Positions 1-8,958 of a DNA stretch of 64,000 nucleotides are shown piece after piece. Position numbers and translations under genes: made by a program. This DNA comes from an uncultured Christensenellaceae bacterium. Its GTDB lineage: Bacteria > Bacillota > Clostridia > Christensenellales > Pumilibacteraceae. The stretch spans positions 93,357-157,356 of the forward strand of contig CAJULQ010000006.1 in the NCBI GenBank assembly GCA_910587595.1. The letters run 5' to 3'. Numbering within the stretch: position 1 is the stretch's first letter; each line of letters starts with the position of its first letter. The notes beneath the pieces were generated by a model, which saw only the letters and a program-made list of their open reading frames with translations, did no database searches and was not told the DNA's origin.

Positions 1-1710
1 ATCGATAAGGTCGTAGTCCACTTGCCGTTCGGTCATCGCACGACACATCTCCGTGAACGCGTCGCTTATGTCCTTTGCCTTTTGCGTAGGTTGATACATA
101 TGCAACGAAGGCAACGTTTCGGCGGACACGCCCTCGTACGGGTAGTATACGGCAACGTTGGCTCTGTGCTTGGATTCGTCCACCATATACTTCATACGCC
201 CGATGGCGGCGGAAAATATCTTGTCGTCTTCAAACGCGATCTCGCTGCCTTGAAAATAATACGACGCAAAATTGTTGATACCCATGCAAACTTGCACGCC
301 CACCGCGTTGAGTTTATCGTATACCGACTTGCCCGCCGTGCCGTCGAACGCGCCCGATATTTCGGCAAACGTTTCGGTCTTGTTTTGAAAGTCGGCGGCG
401 GACGACGCCATTTTGGACACAATGCACGAAGCCGTCATGGCCGTAGTCGCTTTGCTGTACAATAGATCGGTGCCGGGAATCCCCATTGTGCCGAGCAGTT
501 GTATCATATTGCCCGCAAACCACGGATTTTGATACAGCGTTTCTTCCAACAGCAAATGCCCCGAACTTTTCACGTTTTTGGTTCGGCACCACTCTTCGAT
601 CTGCCCGAGATAGTTTTGCCCGAACAGATCGCCCGTGAGCGCGTAAAAATCCATACGCACCTGTTTGGCGAGTTTGCCGCCGTCGGCGTTATAAAGATAG
701 CCGAGATACGGCTTCAAATCGTAGCCGTATTTTTCTTTAAACACCTCGAACAGCGTGTCCGAATAATTGAGACATTCCACAATGGGCACGTCGGGGTCGG
801 GTTGGTGCAACACTTGACGGGGACGGTCGGTGATGGTGAAATACGATCCTTGCAACGCCGGCTCGTCGGTGAAAAACGCCTTTACCGTATTGCCGAAATG
901 CTCGCCGAGATAGTCGTAGTACTGCTCGTGCGTGCGGCGAATAAACTTTTGCGTCGGCTCTTTTTCGAGCATATTGATATACCGCTGTTGGGCGTACCAA
1001 TTTTCCATGGAATGCGTATTTTCGTACCACGGCTTGCGCATATACGCAACAAGCACCTTGGATGTTGCCGTGCGGTTGGTGAACGTAACGCGCGTTTTAT
1101 CCGCGTTTACGGCATACGTAACGTCTTCGCCCGTAAACAAATCGATATCGTTTCGATCCGTGCCGTCGTACGTATAGGCCGAAATAATGGCGGTATGTCC
1201 GTGCAAAAGATCGATACTTTGGGTCGTGCCCACAGCCACCGTTTTGTATTGCGGCACCAGCCCGAGCGCCTCGTATTCGGGATTGTCTTTAAGCGTCTGC
1301 CCGTACGCCGTGCCCGACGGATACCCGTATTCGTCGTACAACCACGCATACATGCCGAGTTCGGACAATTGCTCGATGCACATAGCCAACGTATTGAACG
1401 CGCGCACGTCGTTGAGGTAATTGTTGTTCCATGCCACGTTGGTCACAATGCCGCCGTAACCGCGCGCATAGGCGTCGTTCACGGCATTCTGCGTTATGCC
1501 GTGCACCATCACCATGGGGCGGAACCGCAAATCGGGGTCTTTAAACATCGCTTTGTTTATCACCTTATCGGTCAAAAGATCGGCGGCGGGATCGGTCTGC
1601 TCTCCGTTCGTATCGCCGTCGGACGTTTTGTCCCGCCCGCAACCGAACACGCCCAAACAAAACACAAGCACCGCAAACAAAGCGCTCAGAAACTTCCGCA
1701 ACGTTTTCAT
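1..1710 (-). CDS. Secreted lipoprotein glycoside hydrolase, GH106-like (partial, C-terminus beyond window)
   Basis: The reading frame is open for 570 codons from ATG at 1710 to the window edge, so the C-terminus is missing. The N-terminus is a signal peptide with a lipobox-like VFGC around residue 21, followed by a polar linker. The body has features of TIM-barrel glycosidases of the alpha-L-rhamnosidase GH106 type or relatives: FTDEPALQG in mid-protein, YGYDLKPYLG, and IEEWC followed by SGHLLLEE. The visible end (MTERQVDYDLID) resembles the entry to the domain after the barrel. The start overlaps the upstream stop by 4 nt (ATGA), so it is translationally coupled as the last visible gene of the uptake operon. 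It probably cleaves extracellular glycans at the cell surface. The exact GH family and linkage are uncertain. Confidence 0.7.
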   Translation of the reverse strand, partial: MKTLRKFLSALFAVLVFCLGVFGCGRDKTSDGDTNGEQTDPAADLLTDKVINKAMFKDPDLRFRPMVMVHGITQNAVNDAYARGYGGIVTNVAWNNNYLNDVRAFNTLAMCIEQLSELGMYAWLYDEYGYPSGTAYGQTLKDNPEYEALGLVPQYKTVAVGTTQSIDLLHGHTAIISAYTYDGTDRNDIDLFTGEDVTYAVNADKTRVTFTNRTATSKVLVAYMRKPWYENTHSMENWYAQQRYINMLEKEPTQKFIRRTHEQYYDYLGEHFGNTVKAFFTDEPALQGSYFTITDRPRQVLHQPDPDVPIVECLNYSDTLFEVFKEKYGYDLKPYLGYLYNADGGKLAKQVRMDFYALTGDLFGQNYLGQIEEWCRTKNVKSSGHLLLEETLYQNPWFAGNMIQLLGTMGIPGTDLLYSKATTAMTASCIVSKMASSAADFQNKTETFAEISGAFDGTAGKSVYDKLNAVGVQVCMGINNFASYYFQGSEIAFEDDKIFSAAIGRMKYMVDESKHRANVAVYYPYEGVSAETLPSLHMYQPTQKAKDISDAFTEMCRAMTERQVDYDLID

Positions 1711-2639
1711 TTTGCCCTTTTCTCCGTTTTCACGCACGCAAGCACCGCCGCCGCGCACAGCAATACCGCCGCCGCAGCCATGGCCGACGTTCCCGCTATA
1801 CTGCCCTTACAGCCCGATTTCTTAGCCGTATCGCCGCCTTGCTCGTTGCCCGAACGCGTTGCGTACGAAACGCCGTTCACGCTTTTCACCGTAATGCGGC
1901 TTAGGCTGTTCATTTCGTCCTCTTGCGTGTTCATCACCAACAAGAGATACAGCTTGCCGTCGGCAAATATAACGTCTTTTTCGGCGTGCGACGCTTCTTT
2001 GTTCTGCGTGATGTTTTCTCCGTTGATAAATAAACGGTAATAGCGAATACCCGTTTCATACTCGTCGAATTTCAAGGCGATCGTCACGTCTTGCCCTATA
2101 TTGCAGTCGGCGTTCCCCTCGCCCAAATGCCACGTATCCACAATGTCCGAAGGTTTGCTCTCTTCGCCCAACGTGTGGTAGTTTTCTTGGTATACGTCTA
2201 AACTCCAGCCGAGATCGCCCGAATAGTTCATGAGCCGCATAAAGAATCCGGGGCTGTCTTTCGCCCAGCCGTGTTCTTCGGAATTGCGCCAATTTATGAA
2301 CGTGGGTTTGCCCATAAATCCGATCCCCGCCCACACGTCGTTTGCGGCATATCCCGACGCAACATATTCTTCCATACTGATACGCAACGTGATCTCGAAA
2401 TTCTCCACGTCGTCAAAAGGCACTTCCAAAATGGCAATGGCGTGATTGTCGGGCGTGCCCATTTCGGTCTGCCGTATCAACACGCCGTCGGCGGTGTTTT
2501 CCACCGTAGCGCGCTGCAAGTCCCAATCGTCTGCCGACGGCACGGTAGGCGCGCTATCGGCGGCAAACGCCGTGACCGTCATACCCGCCGCCATGCACAG
2601 CATGGCCGAAAACAACAGTATAGTGCGTATGATTTTCAT
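1707..2639 (-). CDS. Secreted surface protein with Cys-containing C-terminal anchor (paralogue of next gene)
   Basis: The start is ATG at 2639, preceded by AAGGAG; an upstream in-frame start at 2669 would lengthen the basic region before the signal peptide and lacks this site. A signal peptide of about 27 residues ends in TAFAA. The roughly 230-residue middle is beta-rich (WAGIGFMGKPTFINW, GWSLDVYQENY, FDEYETGIRYYRLFINGE) and looks like a jelly-roll ligand-binding fold, but no family was identified. The C-terminus has KKSGCKGSI, a hydrophobic Ala-rich helix and a basic tail, which is how sorted or anchored surface proteins end. The same motif closes the neighbouring 2717-3993 gene. It overlaps the downstream glycosidase by 4 nt. 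A role in binding the glycan degraded by this operon is inference. Confidence 0.7.
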   Translation of the reverse strand: MKIIRTILLFSAMLCMAAGMTVTAFAADSAPTVPSADDWDLQRATVENTADGVLIRQTEMGTPDNHAIAILEVPFDDVENFEITLRISMEEYVASGYAANDVWAGIGFMGKPTFINWRNSEEHGWAKDSPGFFMRLMNYSGDLGWSLDVYQENYHTLGEESKPSDIVDTWHLGEGNADCNIGQDVTIALKFDEYETGIRYYRLFINGENITQNKEASHAEKDVIFADGKLYLLLVMNTQEDEMNSLSRITVKSVNGVSYATRSGNEQGGDTAKKSGCKGSIAGTSAMAAAAVLLCAAAVLACVKTEKRAK

Positions 2640-2716
2640 ATCGATCTCCTTTGCCCGCAGCCGCGGCAAGCGGCAAAATGCGCCGCCCGCCGGCCACGAA
2701 CCTTTTTTTGTTTTTG

Positions 2717-3993
2717 TTATGCGTTTGTTTTACGACGACGCACGATCAAAAGCACCGCGGTTGCCGCGCACAACACCAAAGCCGCCATGCCCGCAAAGCC
2801 GAAACCGGCGCCTATGCTCGACTTACACCCTTTTTTACCCGATTCGGTCGTATCGGTGCCCGTGCCGTCGGTATCGCCGTTATTGTCGCCGCTGTTGTCG
2901 TCATCGTTGTCGGACGAAGGCGCGGCAATGGTAAACGTTTTTTCCACCGACGCATTGCCGGTATATTCGCCGATAAACGTGATAACGGCGGTGGCGGTGC
3001 CTACGTCGCGGTTATTCTTATACTGCACGTAATAATCGGTATTGTTCGCAAGCGTAACGTCGCCGATCTTCACCGTGGGCACGGGTTTGTGCGCAACGCC
3101 TTCTTCGTATACAAACGAAGTTTCGCTGAGCGTTACCTGCGCCGCGCTTGCGTCCATCGTGTATACGTTCGCGTCAAAGATCGCTATGCCGCGGTGCGCC
3201 GAATGTTCGCCCTCCGTGCAACCGCCCTCGTAAATAGCCGTGGAAAAGTAAGTTTGTCCTTTTCCGTTGGCAAACGTAACGTCCGAAAGATCGAGTATTT
3301 CGTTTAGGTATTCGGTTTCGTCGGACACGCCGATCATGGTAAGTCTGTATTGCCCGTCCTGCTCGCGGTGCAAACCGAATTTCACCGACACTTCGTTTCC
3401 GTTGTACACAAGCAAATCGTCTACGAATATCTCCGCGATCTGGTCGCCCGTAAACGCCTCGTCGGTCGTCTTTTTATACACGCGCACCCACGCACGGTTG
3501 GGAACGCCCGTTTTGGAAACGTTGCCGATCTGCAAATACAGTCCTCTCTTGGCGCCCACGAAGTAGGGGAACGTATTGTCTTTTCCCTCTTCGCCCGGCG
3601 TTGCCGAGAACGATATAGTCACCCAACCGTCGATACCGTCGCCACCGTCTTCCACGGATTCCGTGGACGGAATACGAAGGTTCGTGGTAAAGGCAACGTC
3701 GTCGGCTTTGAGCGGCACGGTCATAGACGCATGCGCAAACGTGAACACGCCGCCGCCGTTGCTCGGCGAAAGGTCGGACACACCGCCCCAGTAATTGATA
3801 AAGTCGCTCGCTTGCGGCACGTACTTTTTCACCGAAAGATCTCCGCTCTCTTCCGTTGTTTGCGCACGGTTTTCAACCGCACCCCCCCCGCAACTTCGGC
3901 GGCAAAACTTTCCGTTGCGGTAACGCCGAACATCGCCGCAACAACGAGGCACAAACTTGCCAACATCAACACACACTTTCTTGTCTTTTTCAT
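2717..3993 (-). pseudogene. Surface protein with Ig-like repeat and Cys-type anchor; frameshifted at a G8 tract
   Basis: Translation from ATG at 3993 gives a clear signal peptide (MKKTRKCVLMLASLCL to ESFAA) and then runs out of frame in a homopolymer of eight G on the coding strand (3882-3889). The rest of the protein (about 370 residues) is in another frame; one extra G would join the two parts. The body has a beta-sandwich region (about residues 60-270), then a bacterial Ig-like repeat (PVPTVKIGDVTLANNTDYYV, GEYTGNASVEKTFTI), and a C-terminus KKGCKSSIG, hydrophobic helix and RRRK tail. It may be a sequencing error, a true pseudogene or a phase-variable gene. It lies in the operon between the nucleoside hydrolase and its paralogue at 1707-2639. 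Confidence 0.7.
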
Positions 3994-4022
3994 TTCCTTC
4001 ACCCTATAAATAAATTTTTTTA

Positions 4023-4931
4023 TCATCCACGGATCTTTCGGTCGAACGCGCAGATTCGTTCCACATAAAAATCCGTAAACTTCTTTGCATCCACTTTGCT
4101 TGCCGTGCTTAGATCTTCGCGCGGCGGCACGCGCCAATTAAAGTCGGTCAGATCCACGCACTTGCCGCGCGCGTATTTCCCCTTGCGGCAAACGAACAGA
4201 TTGCCCGGCACAAACGTCAAGAATTCTTGGGTAAAGGCGCTCGCAAGCGCCAACGGGTCGTGCAGCACCATGCCGTGCGACCACCGACGGCTCATTTCCA
4301 TCACCGTTTTCACGCACTCGCTCGAACAAGCAAACAGCCTTTCTCTTTGCGCGTCGGAAAGGGTGCATTGAAACGTTACGTCCAGCCCCACCACTTTTTT
4401 TTGTATGGCGCTATTTAGCACAACGGCGGCGGCTTCGGGATCGCAAGTGATATTGAATTCGTTCAGATTGAGTCCCACCGCCGTGCCCATAATGTGCAAC
4501 CGCTTGATCTTTTTTGCCGCTTGGGGGTATTTTCCGAGTAGGCGGGCTATGTTGGTAAGCGCGCCGATGGTCACCACCGTAAGCCCGTCGTCCGAGGCAA
4601 GCAAAGCGTCGCGCAACGCTTCCACCGCCCCGTGCGCATAGGCGTAGCGTGAAAACACTTCGGGCAAATATGTTTTGGGCACGCGCGCACCGTCTACTTT
4701 TTCGTAAAACACGGCGCGCTGTTTTACGGGTTTTACGCAGCCCGCATACACGGGAACGTGTTCGTATCCGCCCATCGCAAGCAATGCTTTGGCGATTTGC
4801 GCGCGCTTATCCACCGCGCCGAACACCGTGCTCACACCCGCTATTTCCAGTTCGGGCGACGCCATGGCAAGCAACAACGCCAACGCGTCGTCGATATCGT
4901 CGCCTATGTCGGTATCAATCCATATCTTCAT
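4023..4931 (-). CDS. Inosine-uridine preferring nucleoside hydrolase family protein
   Basis: A 302-residue protein that begins MKIWIDTDIGDDIDDALAL, the calcium-binding Asp cluster (DTDxGxDDxxAL type) diagnostic of IUNH nucleoside hydrolases. It also has the central VVTIGALTNIARLL block and a C-terminal DLTDFNW. Length matches the family (300-320). The family hydrolyses the N-glycosidic bond of ribonucleosides in the cytoplasm. There is no signal peptide, so it acts inside the cell, presumably on a product imported by the two permeases just upstream (gap 32 nt). Its presence in this operon suggests the transported ligand is a nucleoside or a ribosyl/glycosyl compound, although members of the family with other substrates are known. 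Confidence 0.9.
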   Translation of the reverse strand: MKIWIDTDIGDDIDDALALLLAMASPELEIAGVSTVFGAVDKRAQIAKALLAMGGYEHVPVYAGCVKPVKQRAVFYEKVDGARVPKTYLPEVFSRYAYAHGAVEALRDALLASDDGLTVVTIGALTNIARLLGKYPQAAKKIKRLHIMGTAVGLNLNEFNITCDPEAAAVVLNSAIQKKVVGLDVTFQCTLSDAQRERLFACSSECVKTVMEMSRRWSHGMVLHDPLALASAFTQEFLTFVPGNLFVCRKGKYARGKCVDLTDFNWRVPPREDLSTASKVDAKKFTDFYVERICAFDRKIRG

Positions 4932-4963
4932 AATTTCTCCTATCCGGTCGCCTACTTACTTGC

Positions 4964-5833
4964 CTACATTTTGATCGAGGAGCTGACAAGCCCCTGAATA
5001 TAGAACTTGTTGCCGAACAAGAAAAGCAGCAACAGCGGCAACGACGCTATCAGATACCCCGCATACGTTACCGGCATATTCTGCGAGTGCACGTTCCGAA
5101 ATTCCACGATCAGCCCCGCGCTGATGGTGAGTTTTTCGTAATTGGTGGAAATCACCGTCATCGGCCACAGATAGTCGTTCCATATCCCGTTTATCTGCAT
5201 GATGGCTTGCGTTACCAGAATGGGAACGCACAGCGGCAACGCCACGCGCAAATAAATACGGAACACGTGCGCGCCGTCGATCTTCGCCGCGTCGAACAGA
5301 TCTTTGGGCAACGCTTTGAAAAACATAGACAACAAAAACACCGCGCCCACCGGTTGCACCGTGAGTTGGGGCAAAAGCACCGCAAACAACGTGTCGTTGA
5401 GCGCCATGCCTCGATACATCAAAAACTGCGGCACAAGCGTGAGAACGCCGGGGATCATCATAAGGCACAACACCATGGTAAAGAACAACGCTTTGCCGGG
5501 AAAATCCATGGTGGCGAACGCGTATGCGGCAAGCGACGCGATAAAAAGCGAGCCGACGATCCCGAACACGGCCACCGCGATGGTGTTGTACACGTAAGAT
5601 CCCACCTTTCCGAACGCCGTGGCGATGTTCACGAATTTGAGCGGCAACGTGGGATAAAATTTGCTCGTGTCGTACTGCACCGTGGTTTTGAAGGCGCACC
5701 ACACCGACATCAAAAGCGGATACACCATGCACAGCAACAAAAGCGCCATCACCAAATGCAAGCACAGTTGCCCCGCCGAAAACATGCGCTTTTTCCCGCG
5801 GGAAGTTTTACGCGACATTGCATAAACGGTCAT
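4964..5833 (-). CDS. Carbohydrate ABC transporter permease, MalG/UgpE type
   Basis: Inner permease subunit of a CUT1-type sugar importer. It has about six membrane helices and the cytoplasmic EAA loop DLFDAAKIDGAHVFRIYL followed by RVALPLCVPIL, which docks the ATPase. The chosen start is ATG at 5833, preceded by GAGGGAGGG; another ATG lies 10 nt downstream in a poorer context. It ends with the NKFYIQGLVSSSIK tail common in MalG-type proteins. It lies 14 nt after the MalF-type partner. No ATPase gene is in the operon, as is usual in Bacillota, where a shared MsmX-like ATPase located elsewhere energises many sugar importers. Confidence 0.93.
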   Translation of the reverse strand: MTVYAMSRKTSRGKKRMFSAGQLCLHLVMALLLLCMVYPLLMSVWCAFKTTVQYDTSKFYPTLPLKFVNIATAFGKVGSYVYNTIAVAVFGIVGSLFIASLAAYAFATMDFPGKALFFTMVLCLMMIPGVLTLVPQFLMYRGMALNDTLFAVLLPQLTVQPVGAVFLLSMFFKALPKDLFDAAKIDGAHVFRIYLRVALPLCVPILVTQAIMQINGIWNDYLWPMTVISTNYEKLTISAGLIVEFRNVHSQNMPVTYAGYLIASLPLLLLFLFGNKFYIQGLVSSSIKM

Positions 5834-5847
5834 ACTGTATCCCTCCC

Positions 5848-6768
5848 TCAGTCGTCTTGCGCACGGGCAAACGGCCCGTAGTGCATCAGTTTGAAAGCAA
5901 CAAACGTTACGGCGAATATCACCGCAAACAAGAACGTTCCTATCGAGCAAGCGTACCCGTACCGTCCCGATTGAAACGCGAGCTTATACATATACCAGCC
6001 CGGCACATACGTTGCGTATCCCGGCCCGCCGTTGGTAAGAACGATCTGCAAGCCGTAGTCTTGCAACAGTCCGATAAAGCCGAATATAAAGAAGTATCGG
6101 ATCTGCCCCAGCAAAAGCGGCAAGTCTATGGAAAAAATGCGGCGCCACGTGCGACACCCGTCCAGCTTCGAAGCCTCGATCACTTCGCCCGATACGGCAT
6201 TGAGTCCGGATATGTAAATGAGAATGCTCGTGCCGTTTACCCACGGAAATCCGAGCAAGATAACGGTGGATATCACCCAGTCGGGATCGTTCAAAAAGTC
6301 TATCACTTGTCCGCGTTTTAAGATGTGCAACCCCTCGAGCAGTTTTGCGTATAAGCCGGAAGATGGCTCGAAAATATTTTTCCAGATCAGCATGCCCACC
6401 ACGCCCGGCGCGATCATGGGAACAAGCACGGCCACACGGTAAAACGATTGCATTTTCGCGTTTTTCGCGTTGAAGATCAACTCCGCCATGATAAGCGGCA
6501 TAACAACGCCTATCAGCAGCCGCGGCACCAAAAGAACGAGCATGGTTCCCAAAGAGCGCAAAAAGATCGTATCGGAAAACAGCTCTTTATAGTTGTCTAA
6601 ACCTATGAACAAGCGTTCGCCCGTGCCGTTCCACTTAAAAAGCGACGTAACGATCCCGCTAACGGCGGGATAGTATCCAAACCCGATCGCGCCGATCATG
6701 AGCGGCAGTATAAACACGTACGCCCACCTGTTTTTCCATATTCTGTACGTCAAACTATTCTTCTTCAT
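5848..6768 (-). CDS. Carbohydrate ABC transporter permease, MalF/UgpA type
   Basis: About 306 residues with six predicted membrane helices, beginning with a short basic N-terminus and WAYVFILPLMIGAIGFGYYP. It has the EAA-type loop EVIEASKLDGCRTWRRIFSIDLPLL and the conserved LTNGGPGYAT segment of sugar permeases. ATG at 6768 is preferred to GTG at 6777 because of the GGGTGA sequence just upstream. The start lies inside the 3' end of the preceding gene (stop at 6755), indicating translational coupling. Partner of the MalG-type permease and of the binding protein at 7257-8765. Confidence 0.93.
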   Translation of the reverse strand: MKKNSLTYRIWKNRWAYVFILPLMIGAIGFGYYPAVSGIVTSLFKWNGTGERLFIGLDNYKELFSDTIFLRSLGTMLVLLVPRLLIGVVMPLIMAELIFNAKNAKMQSFYRVAVLVPMIAPGVVGMLIWKNIFEPSSGLYAKLLEGLHILKRGQVIDFLNDPDWVISTVILLGFPWVNGTSILIYISGLNAVSGEVIEASKLDGCRTWRRIFSIDLPLLLGQIRYFFIFGFIGLLQDYGLQIVLTNGGPGYATYVPGWYMYKLAFQSGRYGYACSIGTFLFAVIFAVTFVAFKLMHYGPFARAQDD

Positions 6769-7246
6769 TTCGTTCACCCAACGTTATGCTTTGCCAATCG
6801 TCGATGTCTTGCGTTTCGTCCGACTTAAGAATACGCACCGTGAAACTGCTGCGCGCCGAGATCATGAACACCTTGGAGTTGGACTCGTCTTGCATGGTGA
6901 TCGTCACGTCCTCGAGCGGCGTCACCTTATCGTTTACGTACAAATACGGATAATAGTAAAAGGAAATACAGCCTTCCTCGTCGGTAACGCAACGCGACGC
7001 CGGCAACGACCCGTTGGAAGCGAACAGATAAATATTGTGTCCTTCCACCGCTTTGCCGCCCTTGGTGAGCCGCACCTTTATGCGCAACGCGCTCTTGCCG
7101 TCGGCAACGGTCATGCGTTTCTCCTCGCTTAAAAGCACTTCGAATGCATACTGCCGCGAAACGGCAAAATCGAAGATCGCGCACGCCGCGATCAAAAGCA
7201 ACACCGCGCCCAGCACCGAGATTTGAATGATATGCTTTTTCGTCAT
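6755..7246 (-). CDS. Membrane-anchored single Ig-like domain protein of the sugar-uptake operon
   Basis: A 163-residue protein with a start at 7246 after AGGAG. The N-terminal helix (residues 7-30, ILGA-type hydrophobic run) would anchor it with the rest outside. The external part resembles a bacterial Ig-like (Big_1-like) domain: DGKSALRIKVRLTKGGKAVEG, then NGSLPASRCVTDEEGCISFYY. Such domains carry ligand or protein interactions. It sits between the binding protein (10 nt gap) and the MalF permease (overlap), which is not a standard position for any CUT1 component, so it may be an accessory subunit docking the binding protein. Function not established. Confidence 0.7.
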   Translation of the reverse strand: MTKKHIIQISVLGAVLLLIAACAIFDFAVSRQYAFEVLLSEEKRMTVADGKSALRIKVRLTKGGKAVEGHNIYLFASNGSLPASRCVTDEEGCISFYYYPYLYVNDKVTPLEDVTITMQDESNSKVFMISARSSFTVRILKSDETQDIDDWQSITLGERNEEE

Positions 7247-7256
7247 AGCGCCGCTC

Positions 7257-8765
7257 CTATATACGCACGTTCCAACCGGCAGTGTCGATGCCCATGTTGT
7301 CCAAAAACGCACGGGCGCCCGCCGCTTGGATCACATCCACTTGGCTTAAAAAAGATTGCTTGCTTATCGTGCCGTTCACCCAATTTTCAAACGCGCGGTT
7401 CAGTCTGTCGCCGTATTCGTCCACAAATCCGGCAGGCCACGCCGCGTTGTTCAGTTTGGGAAACTTCTGGTGGATGAACTCGTCTATCAGCTGCGAATGC
7501 GCCGTGTTTTTCACCGCGCCCAGCACGCCGCCGTTCTCCACGCATATCAGCGATACGTTTTCGGGTTTGGTCAAAAACTTGAGAAACCGCACCGCCGCAT
7601 CGAGCATCTCGGGATCGTTTTCCACCGCCGCCCGCATGATGTTGAGCGACAGATCGGGCCCCGGCCGAAACGGACCGTCGGAGTATTCGATCTCGCGCAC
7701 GAACGCGCTCGTATCGCGCGACACAAGCGGGGCCACGAACACACCGAAATCGTAATTGCGCACCACGTTGGAGTTTTCGGCAGGCAACGCCCACAGCCCC
7801 TCTTCGCGGATACCCACCGTGCCGTTGAGCCATTGCGCATTGTAGTCTATCGACGCCCACCCCGGCTCCAGCATGTTTTTATAGTAATCGTACAGCGTTT
7901 CGAACAGTTCTACGGCGTAGTCGTTTTTTGTGGAAAACACGCCCTCGAGACACGCCCGCGCTTGCTCGGTGGCGCTCATGTTGCCGTCGCCGTCATAGTC
8001 GATGCGGTCCATAAGCGCCCCCGCATACGACGGCGACAGTATCGACTGAAACACCCACGCGTCGAACGTGGTCGTGGTGTCGAAATACAGCCACGGCGCC
8101 ACGCCCACGTAGCCGTTTTCTTTGAGCTTATACGCGGCGTCTTTGAACGCGCCCCAAGTGCGCGGCACACTGTCTATTCCCGCCTTTTTGAAAGCGGTTT
8201 TGTTGTAAAAATACCCCGTGGAAGCGCCCGGATATACCGTAACGGGAATGGCCACCGTTCGACCGAACGCATCGATCACCGCGTTGCAGTCCCACAGATA
8301 ATCGCGGAAAACTTCGCGCCAAGTGGTATATTCTTTTTCATACGGCCAAGAATTTTCTTCGTCGAGATACTCGTCCAGCGGCAAATACCAATTGCGGTCT
8401 TGATACCTCGTGCCCCACGAAAACGTGATGGCGGGCACCGTGCCGCCCGCGATCTGCGTGGTAAACCACTGCGCCACTTCCGAATCCATGCCGCCCACGG
8501 GTTTGGTGCGCGCCCACACGATCTCCACGTCAGGGTTTTCTTCCATAAACGACTGCGCTATGTAATAGGTGGAATTGAACACTTCGGGGTCCTCGGCGGT
8601 AGGCGTGCGCGACGTTGACGGCATATAGCCGTGCAAGTCCACCACCAACCGTATTTTACCGCCGGCAAAAGCATTGCCCACAAACGGAATGATGCTCAAA
8701 GCCGCTATGCACAAAACCATAGCCGCAACAAGTGCTTTTTTAACTATGAGCGTCTTGCTTTTCAT
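7257..8765 (-). CDS. Extracellular solute-binding protein (sugar ABC transporter)
   Basis: About 502 residues. The start is ATG at 8765 after GGAGGGG. The N-terminal hydrophobic segment ends in GNAFAGG. No lipobox cysteine is present, unlike most Gram-positive binding proteins, so retention at the membrane would depend on the uncleaved helix or on the neighbouring Ig-like protein. Family features of SBP type 1: IVWARTKPVGGMDSEVAQWF, GYFYNKTAFKKAGI, PRTWGAFKDAAYKLKENG and VRFLKFLTKPENVSLI. A loop with the calcium-binding EF-hand pattern DYDGDGNMSATE lies near residue 270, an uncommon insertion. First gene of the operon. Confidence 0.9.
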   Translation of the reverse strand: MKSKTLIVKKALVAAMVLCIAALSIIPFVGNAFAGGKIRLVVDLHGYMPSTSRTPTAEDPEVFNSTYYIAQSFMEENPDVEIVWARTKPVGGMDSEVAQWFTTQIAGGTVPAITFSWGTRYQDRNWYLPLDEYLDEENSWPYEKEYTTWREVFRDYLWDCNAVIDAFGRTVAIPVTVYPGASTGYFYNKTAFKKAGIDSVPRTWGAFKDAAYKLKENGYVGVAPWLYFDTTTTFDAWVFQSILSPSYAGALMDRIDYDGDGNMSATEQARACLEGVFSTKNDYAVELFETLYDYYKNMLEPGWASIDYNAQWLNGTVGIREEGLWALPAENSNVVRNYDFGVFVAPLVSRDTSAFVREIEYSDGPFRPGPDLSLNIMRAAVENDPEMLDAAVRFLKFLTKPENVSLICVENGGVLGAVKNTAHSQLIDEFIHQKFPKLNNAAWPAGFVDEYGDRLNRAFENWVNGTISKQSFLSQVDVIQAAGARAFLDNMGIDTAGWNVRI

Positions 8766-8828
8766 TTGCCCCTCCGTGCTTTCGTATCGGTTTATACTAA
8801 AAATATAAACGATTCCCGCCCGTTTTAC

Positions 8829-8862
8829 TATCTGTTTTTGGGCGAAACATATCTGTTTTTGG
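8829..8862. promoter_or_regulatory. Two direct repeats spaced 21 bp, candidate AraC-type operator
   Basis: TATCTGTTTTTGG occurs at 8829-8841 and again at 8850-8862, exactly 21 bp (two helical turns) apart, between the divergent AraC gene and the transport operon. This phasing is typical of AraC/XylS sites that activate the adjacent operon promoter on the minus strand. AT-rich -10-like sequence for the operon lies at about 8790-8812. Confidence 0.65.
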
Positions 8863-8958
8863 CTATGTTCGCCGACAAACATTGCAAAAAGTATAATTAT
8901 GTTTTATCATGAGAGAAACGGAGTTATTACGCAAATACGACAAAGGCGGTAGAAACGT

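Noticed and set aside
499..2040. Long plus-strand open frame (513 codons) opposite the glycosidase
   Set aside because: It is antisense to a frame with signal peptide, lipobox and glycosidase motifs, has His/Arg/Val-rich composition typical of a shadow, and has no ribosome site.
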